This document shows positions 34,745 through 43,699 of a DNA stretch of 64,000 nucleotides, one piece after another. Source of the stretch: Pedobacter jeongneungensis. Its GTDB lineage: Bacteria; Bacteroidota; Bacteroidia; Sphingobacteriales; Sphingobacteriaceae. Position 1 is the stretch's first letter, and each line of letters opens with the position of its first letter. The stretch is from NCBI RefSeq assembly GCF_000633455.1, contig NZ_AYMG01000006.1, positions 1 to 64,000 on the forward strand, read 5' to 3'. The notes beneath the pieces were generated by a model. It made no database searches. It had not been told where the DNA came from and saw only the letters and a program-made list of their open reading frames with translations. The position numbers and the translations under genes were made by a program.

Positions 34745-36315
34745 TAATTTTTGTCTAGATAATTTTTGAGATCTGTGATGCTATTAACATCCAATTCTTT
34801 TGATTGTTTTTGCCGCATCATTAAAGCATAAGAATTATTAAAACCGATTGGTTTGAGCCATTTGATTTTAAACTTTTTCTCAAATTCAGCGCTTACATAG
34901 TCGTAAGTTTTCTCTTTATCGTGCGCCATTTCCTTCGCGATTTTTGGGTCGGGCTGTAGCAAAACCAGAAGACCAGTTCCGGTATATTCTGGATAAAAAT
35001 CGATCTGATCGTTCATTAACGCATCAAAACAGATCTTTGTTCCGCCCAATCCGGTTTTAGTAGCAACATCATAATCTGTATTTCCTTTAATCAGCATGCT
35101 GTACATTTCAGCAAGGATATATTGCTCTCCAAAAATCTTCGAACCTATCCGCACGGTACCATTATGTCCATTTTTAGGCGCTTTATATAAGCCATTGCTG
35201 ATCAGGAAATCCTTCGCCACCCGCTCTGGCTGCTGATGGAGGTAATCTGTTCTGTAATTCAGATCGGTCATGATCGAATCTGTAATTTTCCCGGAGAGTA
35301 AATTGAGGGATTTTTCCAGTTCGGGGAATTGCTTTAAGGCCTTGTCCCGAACAATCGGCGCAGCATAATAAGGTGGAAAAATATTCTTGTCGTCTTTTAA
35401 GATTTTGAGATCGAAAGCTTTTAAACGGCCATCGGTAGAATAACCGCTAATCACATCCAGTTCTTTTGCAAAAGCGGCTTTGTACATCACCGCATCGCTG
35501 ATCACGATGGTATGGATTTTTAAGCCATAGGTTGATTTCAATCCGAGATCGCCATCCTGCCTGCCCATAAATTCGGGGGTAAAACCAGCTGTTAAAGTAG
35601 AGCCATAAGCAGTTGGCAAAGCATAAAAACCGCCCAAAACCAAAATAACAATGGGAAAAATGTATAAAGCCTTCCTCAATTTCTTAAAATCCATTTTTTG
35701 AATTAGGGAAAGCAAAGCATCAAGTATAATAGCCAACAAAGCGGCCGGAATTGCGCCAGCCAAAATCATATTGGTATTGTTGAGCGAAATGCCACCAAAA
35801 ATAAATTCGCCTAAGCCACCTGCAGCAATAAATGAGGCCAGAGTAGCCACACCTACATTTATTACCGTTGCCGTACGGATACCAGCCAAAATAACGGGCA
35901 TAGCTAGTGGCAATTCTACTTTTAATAAAATCTGGCCTTTACTCATCCCCATGGCCCTCGCAGCTTCTTTAACATGCTGATCGATGCCAATAATACCGGT
36001 ATAAGTATTCCGGATAATCGGTAATAAGGCATAAATAAGCAATGCAACGATGGCAGGCTTAGCCCCAATTCCTAAAACAGGGATCATAAAACCCAATAAA
36101 GCGATGCTGGGTACGGTTTGCAATACACCTGCAATGCCCAAAACCGTTCCCGAAAGTTTTCTCTTTCTGGCAATCAGTATACCTAAGGGCAAGCCAATGG
36201 CAATAGCGAGGATTAAAGAAATAAAGGTTAAACCCACATGCTGTAAAGTTTGGCCGAGCAATTTATCAGACTGCCCTGACATAAATTGCCATAAGGTTTG
36301 CTGTTGCTCATTCAT
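34744..36315 (-). CDS. egtU: ABC permease fused to permuted substrate-binding domain (EgtU/OpuC-like)
   Basis: This 523-residue fusion joins an inner-membrane permease (residues 1-235, EAA loop EAARAMGMSKGQILLKVELP) to a periplasmic OpuC-type binding domain. OpuC relatives import betaine or choline; EgtU relatives import ergothioneine. The neighbouring egtB and egtD make ergothioneine the best guess. The binding domain is in swapped order. The part normally last (FTPEFMGRQDGDLGL, YSTDGRLKAFDL, FPPYYAAP) comes first at 241-383. The part normally first (VRIGSKIFGEQYILAEMY, IDFYPEYTGTGLL, FNNSYALMM) comes last at 387-523. The last helix (216-235) therefore leads into the second half. It overlaps egtV by eight bases. 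Confidence 0.88.
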   Translation of the reverse strand: MNEQQQTLWQFMSGQSDKLLGQTLQHVGLTFISLILAIAIGLPLGILIARKRKLSGTVLGIAGVLQTVPSIALLGFMIPVLGIGAKPAIVALLIYALLPIIRNTYTGIIGIDQHVKEAARAMGMSKGQILLKVELPLAMPVILAGIRTATVINVGVATLASFIAAGGLGEFIFGGISLNNTNMILAGAIPAALLAIILDALLSLIQKMDFKKLRKALYIFPIVILVLGGFYALPTAYGSTLTAGFTPEFMGRQDGDLGLKSTYGLKIHTIVISDAVMYKAAFAKELDVISGYSTDGRLKAFDLKILKDDKNIFPPYYAAPIVRDKALKQFPELEKSLNLLSGKITDSIMTDLNYRTDYLHQQPERVAKDFLISNGLYKAPKNGHNGTVRIGSKIFGEQYILAEMYSMLIKGNTDYDVATKTGLGGTKICFDALMNDQIDFYPEYTGTGLLVLLQPDPKIAKEMAHDKEKTYDYVSAEFEKKFKIKWLKPIGFNNSYALMMRQKQSKELDVNSITDLKNYLDKN

Positions 36316-37267
36316 GCAGCTGTGCGTTTTGGTATTGGTTAAATCCTTTGGTTAACTGCTCGAAATTGATCGATTTTATTGCCTGATCAGCACCTGAAAC
36401 AAAAAGTTCTGACTGATTATTATTTCTTAATAATTCCATGGCATCCCATACACTTAAGTCAGCAGACTCACTTTCGCTAGCTTGAATTATCTCTTTAGGT
36501 AAATAAGTCCAAATATCCTGTATATTAACTACTTTAAATTCTAATGCGAGTCTTTGTCCAGCCAGGAATTTCTTTGCAAAATCGTTTACCGGCTGATAAA
36601 GTAATTCTTTAGGTGTTCCGATTTGAACTACTTCTCCTCTATCCATTAAACAGATCCGGTCTGCCAGTTCAAAAGCTTCCTGAACGTCATGTGTTACCAT
36701 TACAATCGTTTTCCTTTTCAACTCTTCGAGCGCTTTAAATTCTTTCTGGATACTGGTGCGGGTAACGTTATCTAAGGCTCCAAAGGGCTCATCCATCAAC
36801 AATACTGACGGATCGGTAACCAGCGCACGGGCCAGGCCTACACGCTGCTGCTGTCCGCCACTTAACTCATGCGGATACATCGCCAAAGTGTTTTCGGGAA
36901 GATGAAGTTTTTGGATCAGCTCCTGTGTACGGCTATTAATTTTTTCCTTATCCCATTTTAAAAGTTTGGGCACAAGCGCAATATTCTCTGCAATGGTATA
37001 ATGCGGAAATAATCCGATATTCTGCATCACATAGCCAATTCCTTTGCGCAGCACATCAGGATCCTGATCAGTGATATTTTCGCCATTAATGAAAATTTGT
37101 CCCTCGTCGGGTTCGATTAAGCGGTTGATCATTTTCAAGGTAGTAGTTTTACCGCAACCACTGGTACCCAACAGTACCAATGTTTCCTTTTCGGCCACCT
37201 TAAAAGAGACATGATTTACCGCCTGGGTATCTCCAAATTTCTTACTTATCCCTTTTAATTCGATCAT
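36308..37267 (-). CDS. egtV: ABC transporter ATPase (EgtV/OpuCA-like)
   Basis: A 319-residue ATPase powering the adjacent permease. Walker A is GTSGCGKTTT, the signature is LSGGQQQRVGLARAL, Walker B is VLLMDEPFGALD, and the switch histidine is in VTHDVQEA. After residue 235 a tail of about 80 residues replaces the tandem CBS domains of osmotically gated OpuA-type ATPases; it is at most a degenerate CBS. Absence of an intact CBS pair fits constitutive uptake of a thiol rather than osmotic gating. It lies two bases after the flavoprotein gene. Confidence 0.88.
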   Translation of the reverse strand: MIELKGISKKFGDTQAVNHVSFKVAEKETLVLLGTSGCGKTTTLKMINRLIEPDEGQIFINGENITDQDPDVLRKGIGYVMQNIGLFPHYTIAENIALVPKLLKWDKEKINSRTQELIQKLHLPENTLAMYPHELSGGQQQRVGLARALVTDPSVLLMDEPFGALDNVTRTSIQKEFKALEELKRKTIVMVTHDVQEAFELADRICLMDRGEVVQIGTPKELLYQPVNDFAKKFLAGQRLALEFKVVNIQDIWTYLPKEIIQASESESADLSVWDAMELLRNNNQSELFVSGADQAIKSINFEQLTKGFNQYQNAQLHE

Positions 37268-37269
37268 AT

Positions 37270-38652
37270 TTATTTATCGAGTTTCATAAATAAGTTATTC
37301 AGCGATTCGGTATAGGTTGGGTGTGCGAAAACACAATACCTGATCCTATCGTAAGTAATACCGCCTTCCATGGCCATTTGGAGCACAGACATAATCTCTC
37401 CACCTTCTGAAGCCAAAATAGCTGCACCCAAAATCTCTTTTGTATCCGGATCTACAACCGCTTTCATTAAACCTAATGTTTCGTTGGTTTCGATGCCACG
37501 GGCAACCTGCGACATTGGAATTACAGCAACCTTATAATTCAATTTCTTTTCTTTTGCTTCTTTTTCTGAAATACCTATCCTTCCCAGTTGAGGGTCGGTA
37601 AACATACAATACGGCACAGGTCGATCGTGAATGGAATACTTTGTTCCTTCAATAAGGTTACGGTAAACTATAGTATAATCATTATAGGCAATATGTGTAA
37701 AGGCTGGTCCACCTTTAACATCACCAAGTGCATAAATTCCTTTAATATTGGTTTCTAATTTTTCATTCACAAGCACATGGCCTTTGTCGTCGAGTTTTAC
37801 ACCACAGTTTTCGAGTCCTAAATCAGCGGTTTGTGGTATACGTCCAACAGCAACGAGAATATGACTTGCACTAATATTTTTCTTGGTTTTACCAGATTGG
37901 AGCTCAATATGGATTTGTTTTTTATCCTGGCTGATTTTATCAATCTTCACATCCGTGATCATTTCGATCTTTTCGTCGGTTAATATCTCCGTAAGGGCCG
38001 ATGCGATATCCTGGTCCTCTTTTGCCAATATGCCTGATGATTTTTCCAAAATGGTTACTTTACTACCAAAGCGATTAAACATTTGCCCGAATTCCAGCCC
38101 AATATAATTGCCACCGATAACCACCAGTTGCTCTGGAACTGTTTCTATATCTAAAATTGTTGTCGATGTAAGATAATCAATTTCATGCAATCCTTCAATA
38201 TCAGGTATGGCTGTTTTTGCGCCGGTATTGATAAAAATCCAATCCGCAGTTACCTTTTCTTCGCCACCATCATTAAGGGCAATGGTGAGTTCTTTTTCTC
38301 CGCTAAATTTAGCCGTTCCAAAAATAAGCTTAAGTCCTTTGGTATTGTTGATTCCTTTTTCTGATGATGCCCTAAACTGTTCTACAATATCATCTTTGCG
38401 CTGTTTTATCTTTTTGAAATCAATTTTAACCGTCCCAATCTCAACACCTAATTCGGATGCCTTTTTGGCCTGATAAACGGCTCTGGCAGAAGCAATCATG
38501 GCTTTTGTTGGCGTACAACCATCATTAATGCAGGTACCGCCGACCAATCTTTTTTCGATAATGGCTGTCTTTTTTCCTGCTTCAGCAAGTTTTTTGGCCA
38601 ATGGCGTGCCTGCCTGCCCCGCTCCGATTATAATGGCGTCGTAATGTTTCAT
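37270..38652 (-). CDS. Mercuric-reductase-like FAD disulfide oxidoreductase
   Basis: A 460-residue pyridine-nucleotide disulfide oxidoreductase, cytoplasmic. It has an FAD-binding GAGQAGTPLA, a redox-active pair Cys41/Cys46 (GGTCINDGCTPTK), an NAD(P)-binding VVIGGNYIGLEFG and a C-terminal dimer domain with HPTYTESLNN, the His that activates the thiol. The C-terminal vicinal cysteines that bind Hg(II) in MerA are missing, and no mer gene is near, so mercury reduction is unlikely. It is first in the ergothioneine operon, two bases before egtV. A role in reducing oxidised ergothioneine or another thiol is inference from position. Confidence 0.88.
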   Translation of the reverse strand: MKHYDAIIIGAGQAGTPLAKKLAEAGKKTAIIEKRLVGGTCINDGCTPTKAMIASARAVYQAKKASELGVEIGTVKIDFKKIKQRKDDIVEQFRASSEKGINNTKGLKLIFGTAKFSGEKELTIALNDGGEEKVTADWIFINTGAKTAIPDIEGLHEIDYLTSTTILDIETVPEQLVVIGGNYIGLEFGQMFNRFGSKVTILEKSSGILAKEDQDIASALTEILTDEKIEMITDVKIDKISQDKKQIHIELQSGKTKKNISASHILVAVGRIPQTADLGLENCGVKLDDKGHVLVNEKLETNIKGIYALGDVKGGPAFTHIAYNDYTIVYRNLIEGTKYSIHDRPVPYCMFTDPQLGRIGISEKEAKEKKLNYKVAVIPMSQVARGIETNETLGLMKAVVDPDTKEILGAAILASEGGEIMSVLQMAMEGGITYDRIRYCVFAHPTYTESLNNLFMKLDK

Positions 38653-38830
38653 GGATAGGATTTGTTTTGTTGTTATTATAACCTAAATAAGCAGACCAAT
38701 GTTTGACCGGATATGATTTATTCTTAAGCAGATTATTATTAAAGTTCAAATAAAAAAGTTACAAACCATATTCAAAAATCGACGTTAGATAATTGTAGAC
38801 ATTAAATTGACAAACATAAATCCCTAACTC

Positions 38831-38965
38831 ATGCATACTCAAGCCGCAGACAACACGAACCTTACTGTTTATATCCAGGATGATCTTTCAATTGAAGATA
38901 AAAGAGAAATGGTTTTAACCAGTTTACTGGATGATCTGAATAGCCAGACGGAGTCTTTTAATTAG
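38831..38965 (+). CDS. Possible 44-residue small protein
   Basis: An ATG frame of 44 codons (MHTQAADNTNLTVYIQDDLS at the start, SLLDDLNSQTESFN at the end) lies in the 530-base gap between divergent-like operons. It is acidic, amphipathic and has ordinary codon use, with no repeat content. No promoter box or clear ribosome site is visible and I know no homologue. It is offered as a candidate only. Confidence 0.4.
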   Translation: MHTQAADNTNLTVYIQDDLSIEDKREMVLTSLLDDLNSQTESFN

Positions 38966-38994
38966 GAACTTTATCTCAACTACCTCCCGCGTGT

Positions 38995-39047
38995 CGTCAT
39001 TTCGAACGGACCCAATAGCTATCGGGTGCAACGCAGTTGAGATGACA
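38995..39047. repeat. Dispersed repeat, GTCATTTCGA...TGCAACGCAGTTGAGATGAC type
   Basis: GTCATTTCGAACGGA, core CCCAATAGCTATCGGG (39011-39026) and TGCAACGCAGTTGAGATGAC. A second copy lies at 63570-63690. It shares the CGATAGCTATCG core with the family at 9072 but has different flanks. Confidence 0.65.
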
Positions 39048-39052
39048 GCTAA

Positions 39053-39094
39053 TTAAAAAAGAAAAGGGCAAACAAATTCATGTTTACCCCTTTC
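39053..39094 (-). terminator. Terminator of the pxp-aminopeptidase operon
   Basis: GAAAAGGGCAAACA (39061-39074) pairs with TGTTTACCCCTTTC (39081-39094) with two mismatches; on the minus strand it is followed by a run of T. Confidence 0.7.
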
Positions 39095-39184
39095 AATCTA
39101 AATTAACGCTCTCGCGACAAAAGTATAAATTCTCTGTAAGCCTGTATGTAACAAATTCAGCTACAAAATACTGGTATAATGATA

Positions 39185-41746
39185 TTAATGCACAATCTGC
39201 TGCGCTCTACGGAGGTTATCGGTAGCCTGTAAAATCTTATCTTTTAATTTAGGGTTGTAATCAGGATGCGATTTTAAGAATTCCTGTACAACAGCATAAG
39301 CATTTTTGTTATTATAACTTGAAAATATAGCAGCTAACCATGATTGAGGGAAAAATATATCTCCGGTTTTTTGTATCTCCTCCAATAAATCTAAACTCTC
39401 TTTAAGATATTTTTCTGATGTAACCTGTCTGATCGGATGATGCAAATAAGCCAAAGCTGTGGTTACCCAAGCTTCTTTCCGGCGGTTTTTTCGGTCTTTT
39501 AAGCTATTGAAAAAATTATCCCGCTCTTTCGCATTTAAGGAAACAGCAGGCATTAAATAAATCAGCCTGTTCTTACGGTCTTCATTTTTTGTCCGCGATA
39601 ACTGTTCTTTTAAGATGGTATTAACTGTATCTGTTTTAAGCGCTAAGGTTAAAGCTAGTGAACTGTAATCATCTTCCTGAAGCTTGATACCTTCCGGCGC
39701 TGATTGTTTTAACCAGATATTATATAAACGTTTTCCTGCATCAGGGCTTTGATAAATGTTCTGGTAAGCATTAAACAGGATTTTCTTATTGTTTGCCACT
39801 TGTTCTTGTTCTAAGGTGTTCCAAATGGTTTTCTCCATTAAAACGTTAATAGATTCCCGCTTTTCTGCGGTGAGGAATGTCCAGTAAATATTGGTCATGT
39901 AACCCGTGAGCAAACGCAGATTCATTTCATTTTTCTCTACCGTAATTCCTTTAAGCAGTATTACCATAAGTTCGTAAGGCTTAAAACTTTTGCCCGAAAG
40001 CATATTTTCATAGCAATTGATGTAAGCTGAAGCCCTTTCCAGCGGATCGGTAATATGATAAACATCAGTGACCATGTGTTGATCAACCGGAAAAAGCCCA
40101 TAACCTGCCCCATTGGCATTAAACAAAATATATTGCGGTTTTGGAAGGCCATTTGCTTCTGTTACAATCGTTTTGGCCGTCATGGCATTAACGGTCAAAA
40201 CTTTGTTATAGGCAGGATAAACCAGCTTTACGGTAAAAGATTGTGGCCATACCCTTTGTCCGCCAACTTCGCCAGTTTGATTTAGGCTTAAATCGCTAAT
40301 TTTATCGCCATCATATTTAACATCATAACTAAAAACTGGCCTGCCCGGCTCATTTACCCAAACTTTGTTCCAACTATACAGATCACTTTTAGCGTATTTA
40401 CTTAAAATAGCGATCAGATCGTTCCATGTAGCGTTGCTGTAAGCGTATTTTTTCAGATATTCCCTGATCCCCTTCTGAAAATTTTCTTTACCCATTAAGA
40501 GTTCGAGCTGACGCATCATAATTGGTGCTTTGTGGTAAATGATGTTGCCATACATCGAGCCGGCTTCCTGGAGGTTATCCAATTGCTGGCGGATAGGATT
40601 AGCGCCTAACGTCCTGTCTACACCATAAGCTGCCGGATAATGATCCTGAAGGAATTTAAGGTCGAAAGTACTTTTACCCATCAGCTTTTCGGTTACTTTA
40701 TCAGCCATAAAATTGGCAAATACTTCTTTCATCCAAACATCATTAAACCATTTCATGGTTACCAGATCGCCAAACCACATATGCGCTGTTTCGTGCGAAA
40801 TGAGGTTCGATCGCGAAATAAACTGATCTTTGGTTGCGCCCTGATCCAAAAATAAAGCCGATGCTTTATATTGTACTTCACCCGGATGCTCCATACCACC
40901 AAATTGAAAATCGGGAATCCCTACAAAACCTACCTTTTGAAAAGGATATTTTATGGCCGTCCACTCTTCTAAAAAATCGATGGCATCGCGGTGGGCAATG
41001 AAAATAGAATCTACACTAAATTTGATTTTGGCCGAATCGGTTTCACGGTGTAAAAATTCCATTTCGCGTTCTTTTATTTTCTGATTAGCGTAGGTGTATT
41101 TTCCCGCCGTGAATGAGAATAAATAAGTAGGCAGTTTATCCGAATTTTTAAAATGATAAGTTATCGCATTCACCTGCTTTAACGAATCTTTTTTAACGGC
41201 ATTAGCCATTACCTTCCAATCAGTTGGAACGGTTAACGAAAGTAAAAAATTAGCTTTTAAATCTGGCTGATCGAAACAAGGGAACACTGCTCTGGCATGA
41301 TCAGGAACAAAAAGCGCATATAGAAAATCCTTATTCCTGTTCAGCGATTCGTTACCCGCAATGAAGCTGATTTCGATGTGGTTATTACCAGGCTTTAAAT
41401 ACTGTTGATCTATGAGAATGTGCTCATTCTTAAACTCGATAGTTATTGCTTTTCTATTAACGGCAATTGTTTTCAAATGATCTGCACTTTGCTTAAAGTC
41501 AATTTGTAACAGATCTAATTTATTCAACTTAAAATCAATACTTTCTGTTGATTGAATCGGAGCCGTTTGTTCAGCAGGAATAGTAAAGTGAAGCTGATAC
41601 CGAATGTTGCTGATGCTGGCACTTCGGGCATTTGCCAGTGCAAGCGAAACACCAGTTTCAACTGCAATTTTCCGCCCTGCCTGCTGCGCAAAAGCGGTAG
41701 CGCTTAAAAGAGAGAAAAGAAAGAAATATTTTGTGATTTTATTCAT
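39185..41746 (-). CDS. M1-family zinc aminopeptidase, exported
   Basis: An 853-residue metallopeptidase that removes N-terminal residues from peptides. The signal peptide is residues 1-20 (ending TAFA). The exopeptidase motif is GGMEHPGE at 283-290, a variant of GAMEN. The zinc site is HETAH at 318-322 with Glu341 (HExxH-X18-E). A helical C-terminal domain follows. It lies 11 bases after the Nramp-like gene and ends the pxp operon, which suggests peptides and 5-oxoproline released from them are used together. Confidence 0.94.
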   Translation of the reverse strand: MNKITKYFFLFSLLSATAFAQQAGRKIAVETGVSLALANARSASISNIRYQLHFTIPAEQTAPIQSTESIDFKLNKLDLLQIDFKQSADHLKTIAVNRKAITIEFKNEHILIDQQYLKPGNNHIEISFIAGNESLNRNKDFLYALFVPDHARAVFPCFDQPDLKANFLLSLTVPTDWKVMANAVKKDSLKQVNAITYHFKNSDKLPTYLFSFTAGKYTYANQKIKEREMEFLHRETDSAKIKFSVDSIFIAHRDAIDFLEEWTAIKYPFQKVGFVGIPDFQFGGMEHPGEVQYKASALFLDQGATKDQFISRSNLISHETAHMWFGDLVTMKWFNDVWMKEVFANFMADKVTEKLMGKSTFDLKFLQDHYPAAYGVDRTLGANPIRQQLDNLQEAGSMYGNIIYHKAPIMMRQLELLMGKENFQKGIREYLKKYAYSNATWNDLIAILSKYAKSDLYSWNKVWVNEPGRPVFSYDVKYDGDKISDLSLNQTGEVGGQRVWPQSFTVKLVYPAYNKVLTVNAMTAKTIVTEANGLPKPQYILFNANGAGYGLFPVDQHMVTDVYHITDPLERASAYINCYENMLSGKSFKPYELMVILLKGITVEKNEMNLRLLTGYMTNIYWTFLTAEKRESINVLMEKTIWNTLEQEQVANNKKILFNAYQNIYQSPDAGKRLYNIWLKQSAPEGIKLQEDDYSSLALTLALKTDTVNTILKEQLSRTKNEDRKNRLIYLMPAVSLNAKERDNFFNSLKDRKNRRKEAWVTTALAYLHHPIRQVTSEKYLKESLDLLEEIQKTGDIFFPQSWLAAIFSSYNNKNAYAVVQEFLKSHPDYNPKLKDKILQATDNLRRAQQIVH

Positions 41747-41756
41747 TGTATAATTT

Positions 41757-42941
41757 TTATTCTCCGTTAATCATTTGTAAAATGGTACCATAACTCATCC
41801 AAACCATGGTGAGTACCACGGCCAACCCTGTTAACGTTAACCAGATAGGCTGCTTGTAATTTGCAATTATTTTTGTTCTATAGGCGGCAATAAGCATTAT
41901 CCCCAAAGCGATAGGCAAAATGAAACCATTAATTGCACCAACGGCAAGTAATATTTTAACCGGTTTACCAATTAGTATAAAAATAACGCAGGAAATGGAT
42001 ATAAAGGCAATAATGATTTCCCTGTTAAATTTTAAGATCAGCGGATGGAAAGTTTTAATAAATGAGATAGAAGTATAGGCCGAGCCTACTACCGAAGATA
42101 TCCCTGCTGCCCAAATCACTACCCCAAAAATCTTATAACCGATCTCACCACTGGCCAGTTTAAAAACCGATGCTGCCGGATTGGAAGGATCTAAAGTAAA
42201 TCCTTTGCTTACCACCCCTAAAGCGGCAATAAATAATAGTAAACGCATCACAGAAGCCAAACCTATGGCGCTTAGTGCGCCTTTATTTACGGCACCCAGG
42301 TTTTGAATTCCGGTTTGCCTCGCATCCAACAAACGGTGAGCACCCGAAAAAGTAATGTAACCACCAACGGTACCACCAACTATGGTAAGCACGGCTGTAA
42401 AACTAAACTGTGTAGGATTTACGGCCCTCAATGCGGCCTCTGCCAATGGCGGCGAACTGGTATAAGCAATAATTAAAGCCAACACAATTTTAATAAGTCC
42501 CATGGTTTTGGCAAAAACATCCATGGCCTTGCCTGCTTCTTTATAAATAAAGATCCCAATGGCCATAATGGCGCTGATTACTGCACCCTGCCCTACACTG
42601 ATGCCGAACAGCACATTTAGGCCTAATCCTGCACCTGCAATATTGCCGATATTAAAGGCCAGGCCACCCAGAAAAACAAGAAAAGAAATAAAGTAACCTA
42701 ACCCAGGGAATACCTTATTGGCAATATCCTGTGCAGGTTTATCTGCAACAGCAATAATCCGCCAGATGTTCAGCTGTGCTATCGCATCTAAAATAATGGA
42801 TAGCAGAATTACAAAAGCAAAGCTTGCCCCCAGTTGCTGGGTAAAAACAGCCGTTTGTGTTAAAAACCCCGGACCAATTGCCGATGAGGCCATTAAAAAA
42901 GCGGCACCTAAAAGTACACTCCAGTTGTATTTTGATTTCAT
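41757..42941 (-). CDS. Nramp-superfamily transporter lacking metal ligands
   Basis: A 394-residue, roughly 11-helix inner-membrane protein of the Nramp fold. In true metal transporters helix 1 carries DPGN; here the site reads AIGPGFLTQ, so both the metal-binding Asp and Asn are lost. The helix-6 Met/His motif reads ITFSGAHRLLD instead. It overlaps pxpA by four bases, and a similar Nramp-like gene (ycsG) neighbours the oxoprolinase genes of Bacillus subtilis. Transport of 5-oxoproline or a related amino acid is a reasonable inference; divalent metal transport is not supported. Confidence 0.85.
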   Translation of the reverse strand: MKSKYNWSVLLGAAFLMASSAIGPGFLTQTAVFTQQLGASFAFVILLSIILDAIAQLNIWRIIAVADKPAQDIANKVFPGLGYFISFLVFLGGLAFNIGNIAGAGLGLNVLFGISVGQGAVISAIMAIGIFIYKEAGKAMDVFAKTMGLIKIVLALIIAYTSSPPLAEAALRAVNPTQFSFTAVLTIVGGTVGGYITFSGAHRLLDARQTGIQNLGAVNKGALSAIGLASVMRLLLFIAALGVVSKGFTLDPSNPAASVFKLASGEIGYKIFGVVIWAAGISSVVGSAYTSISFIKTFHPLILKFNREIIIAFISISCVIFILIGKPVKILLAVGAINGFILPIALGIMLIAAYRTKIIANYKQPIWLTLTGLAVVLTMVWMSYGTILQMINGE

Positions 42942-43699
42942 TTGCCTGGCGCTTTAATGGAAATACCTTCTTTTTTTAATCTTTCAGCAATGAGTTTGGC
43001 AAAAGCTACGGCATGTGCGCCATCGCCATGCAGGCAAACTGTTTCAGCAACAACCTCAATGCGATTACCTGTTACACTATTTACTTCTTGTTTTAAAGCA
43101 AAATTGAGCACCTGATTAATGGCATCTTCTTCACTGGTTACCATCGCATTATGATTCGAACGCGGCGTAAGTGTGCCATCATCCTGATAAGTACGATCGG
43201 CAAAAACCTCTGAAGCGGTTACAATTCCTTTCTCTTTTGCTTCAGTAATCATTTTACTCCCTGCTAAAGCATAAAGCATTAAATCAGGGTCGAAATCGTA
43301 AACGGCCTGAACAATCGCTTTCGCCAATGTTGCATCTTTTGCAGCCATGTTGTACAATGCGCCATGTGCTTTAACATGATTTAACTTACCGCCAGCGGCT
43401 TTTACAAAAGCACTTAAAGCACCAATTTGATACAAGGTGAGCTGATAGGCCTCGCTGGCAGTAATCTTCATTTCTCTGCGACCAAACCCCTGCAGATCGG
43501 GCAAACCAGGATGCGCGCCAATGGCCACTCCTTTTTTTACGGCTAAAGCAACCGTTTGCTGCATTACTCCAGGATCGCCGGCATGGAAACCACAGGCTAT
43601 GTTTGCTGATGAAATATAATCCATCAGCAGATCATCGTTGGGCATAGCATAATTCCCAAATGCTTCACCCATATCGCAATTAAGATCGATCATCTTCAT
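42938..43699 (-). CDS. pxpA: 5-oxoprolinase subunit A
   Basis: The LamB/YcsF-family subunit of the prokaryotic ATP-dependent 5-oxoprolinase PxpABC, which opens pyroglutamate to glutamate. The 253-residue protein carries the family signatures DLNCDMGEAFGNY, SANIACGFHAGDPGVM, GAHPGLPD and KAHGALYN. It overlaps pxpC upstream and the transporter downstream by four bases each, indicating tight translational coupling. Confidence 0.96.
   Translation of the reverse strand: MKMIDLNCDMGEAFGNYAMPNDDLLMDYISSANIACGFHAGDPGVMQQTVALAVKKGVAIGAHPGLPDLQGFGRREMKITASEAYQLTLYQIGALSAFVKAAGGKLNHVKAHGALYNMAAKDATLAKAIVQAVYDFDPDLMLYALAGSKMITEAKEKGIVTASEVFADRTYQDDGTLTPRSNHNAMVTSEEDAINQVLNFALKQEVNSVTGNRIEVVAETVCLHGDGAHAVAFAKLIAERLKKEGISIKAPGK

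Noticed and set aside
34744..37267. Plain glycine-betaine (OpuC) osmotic transporter
   Set aside because: Not excluded by sequence alone, but the ATPase lacks an intact CBS pair and both genes overlap or abut egtB, so an ergothioneine role is preferred.
37270..38652. Mercuric reductase (MerA)
   Set aside because: The C-terminal cysteine pair needed for Hg(II) is missing, there is no MerR, MerT or MerP gene, and the gene is embedded in the ergothioneine operon.
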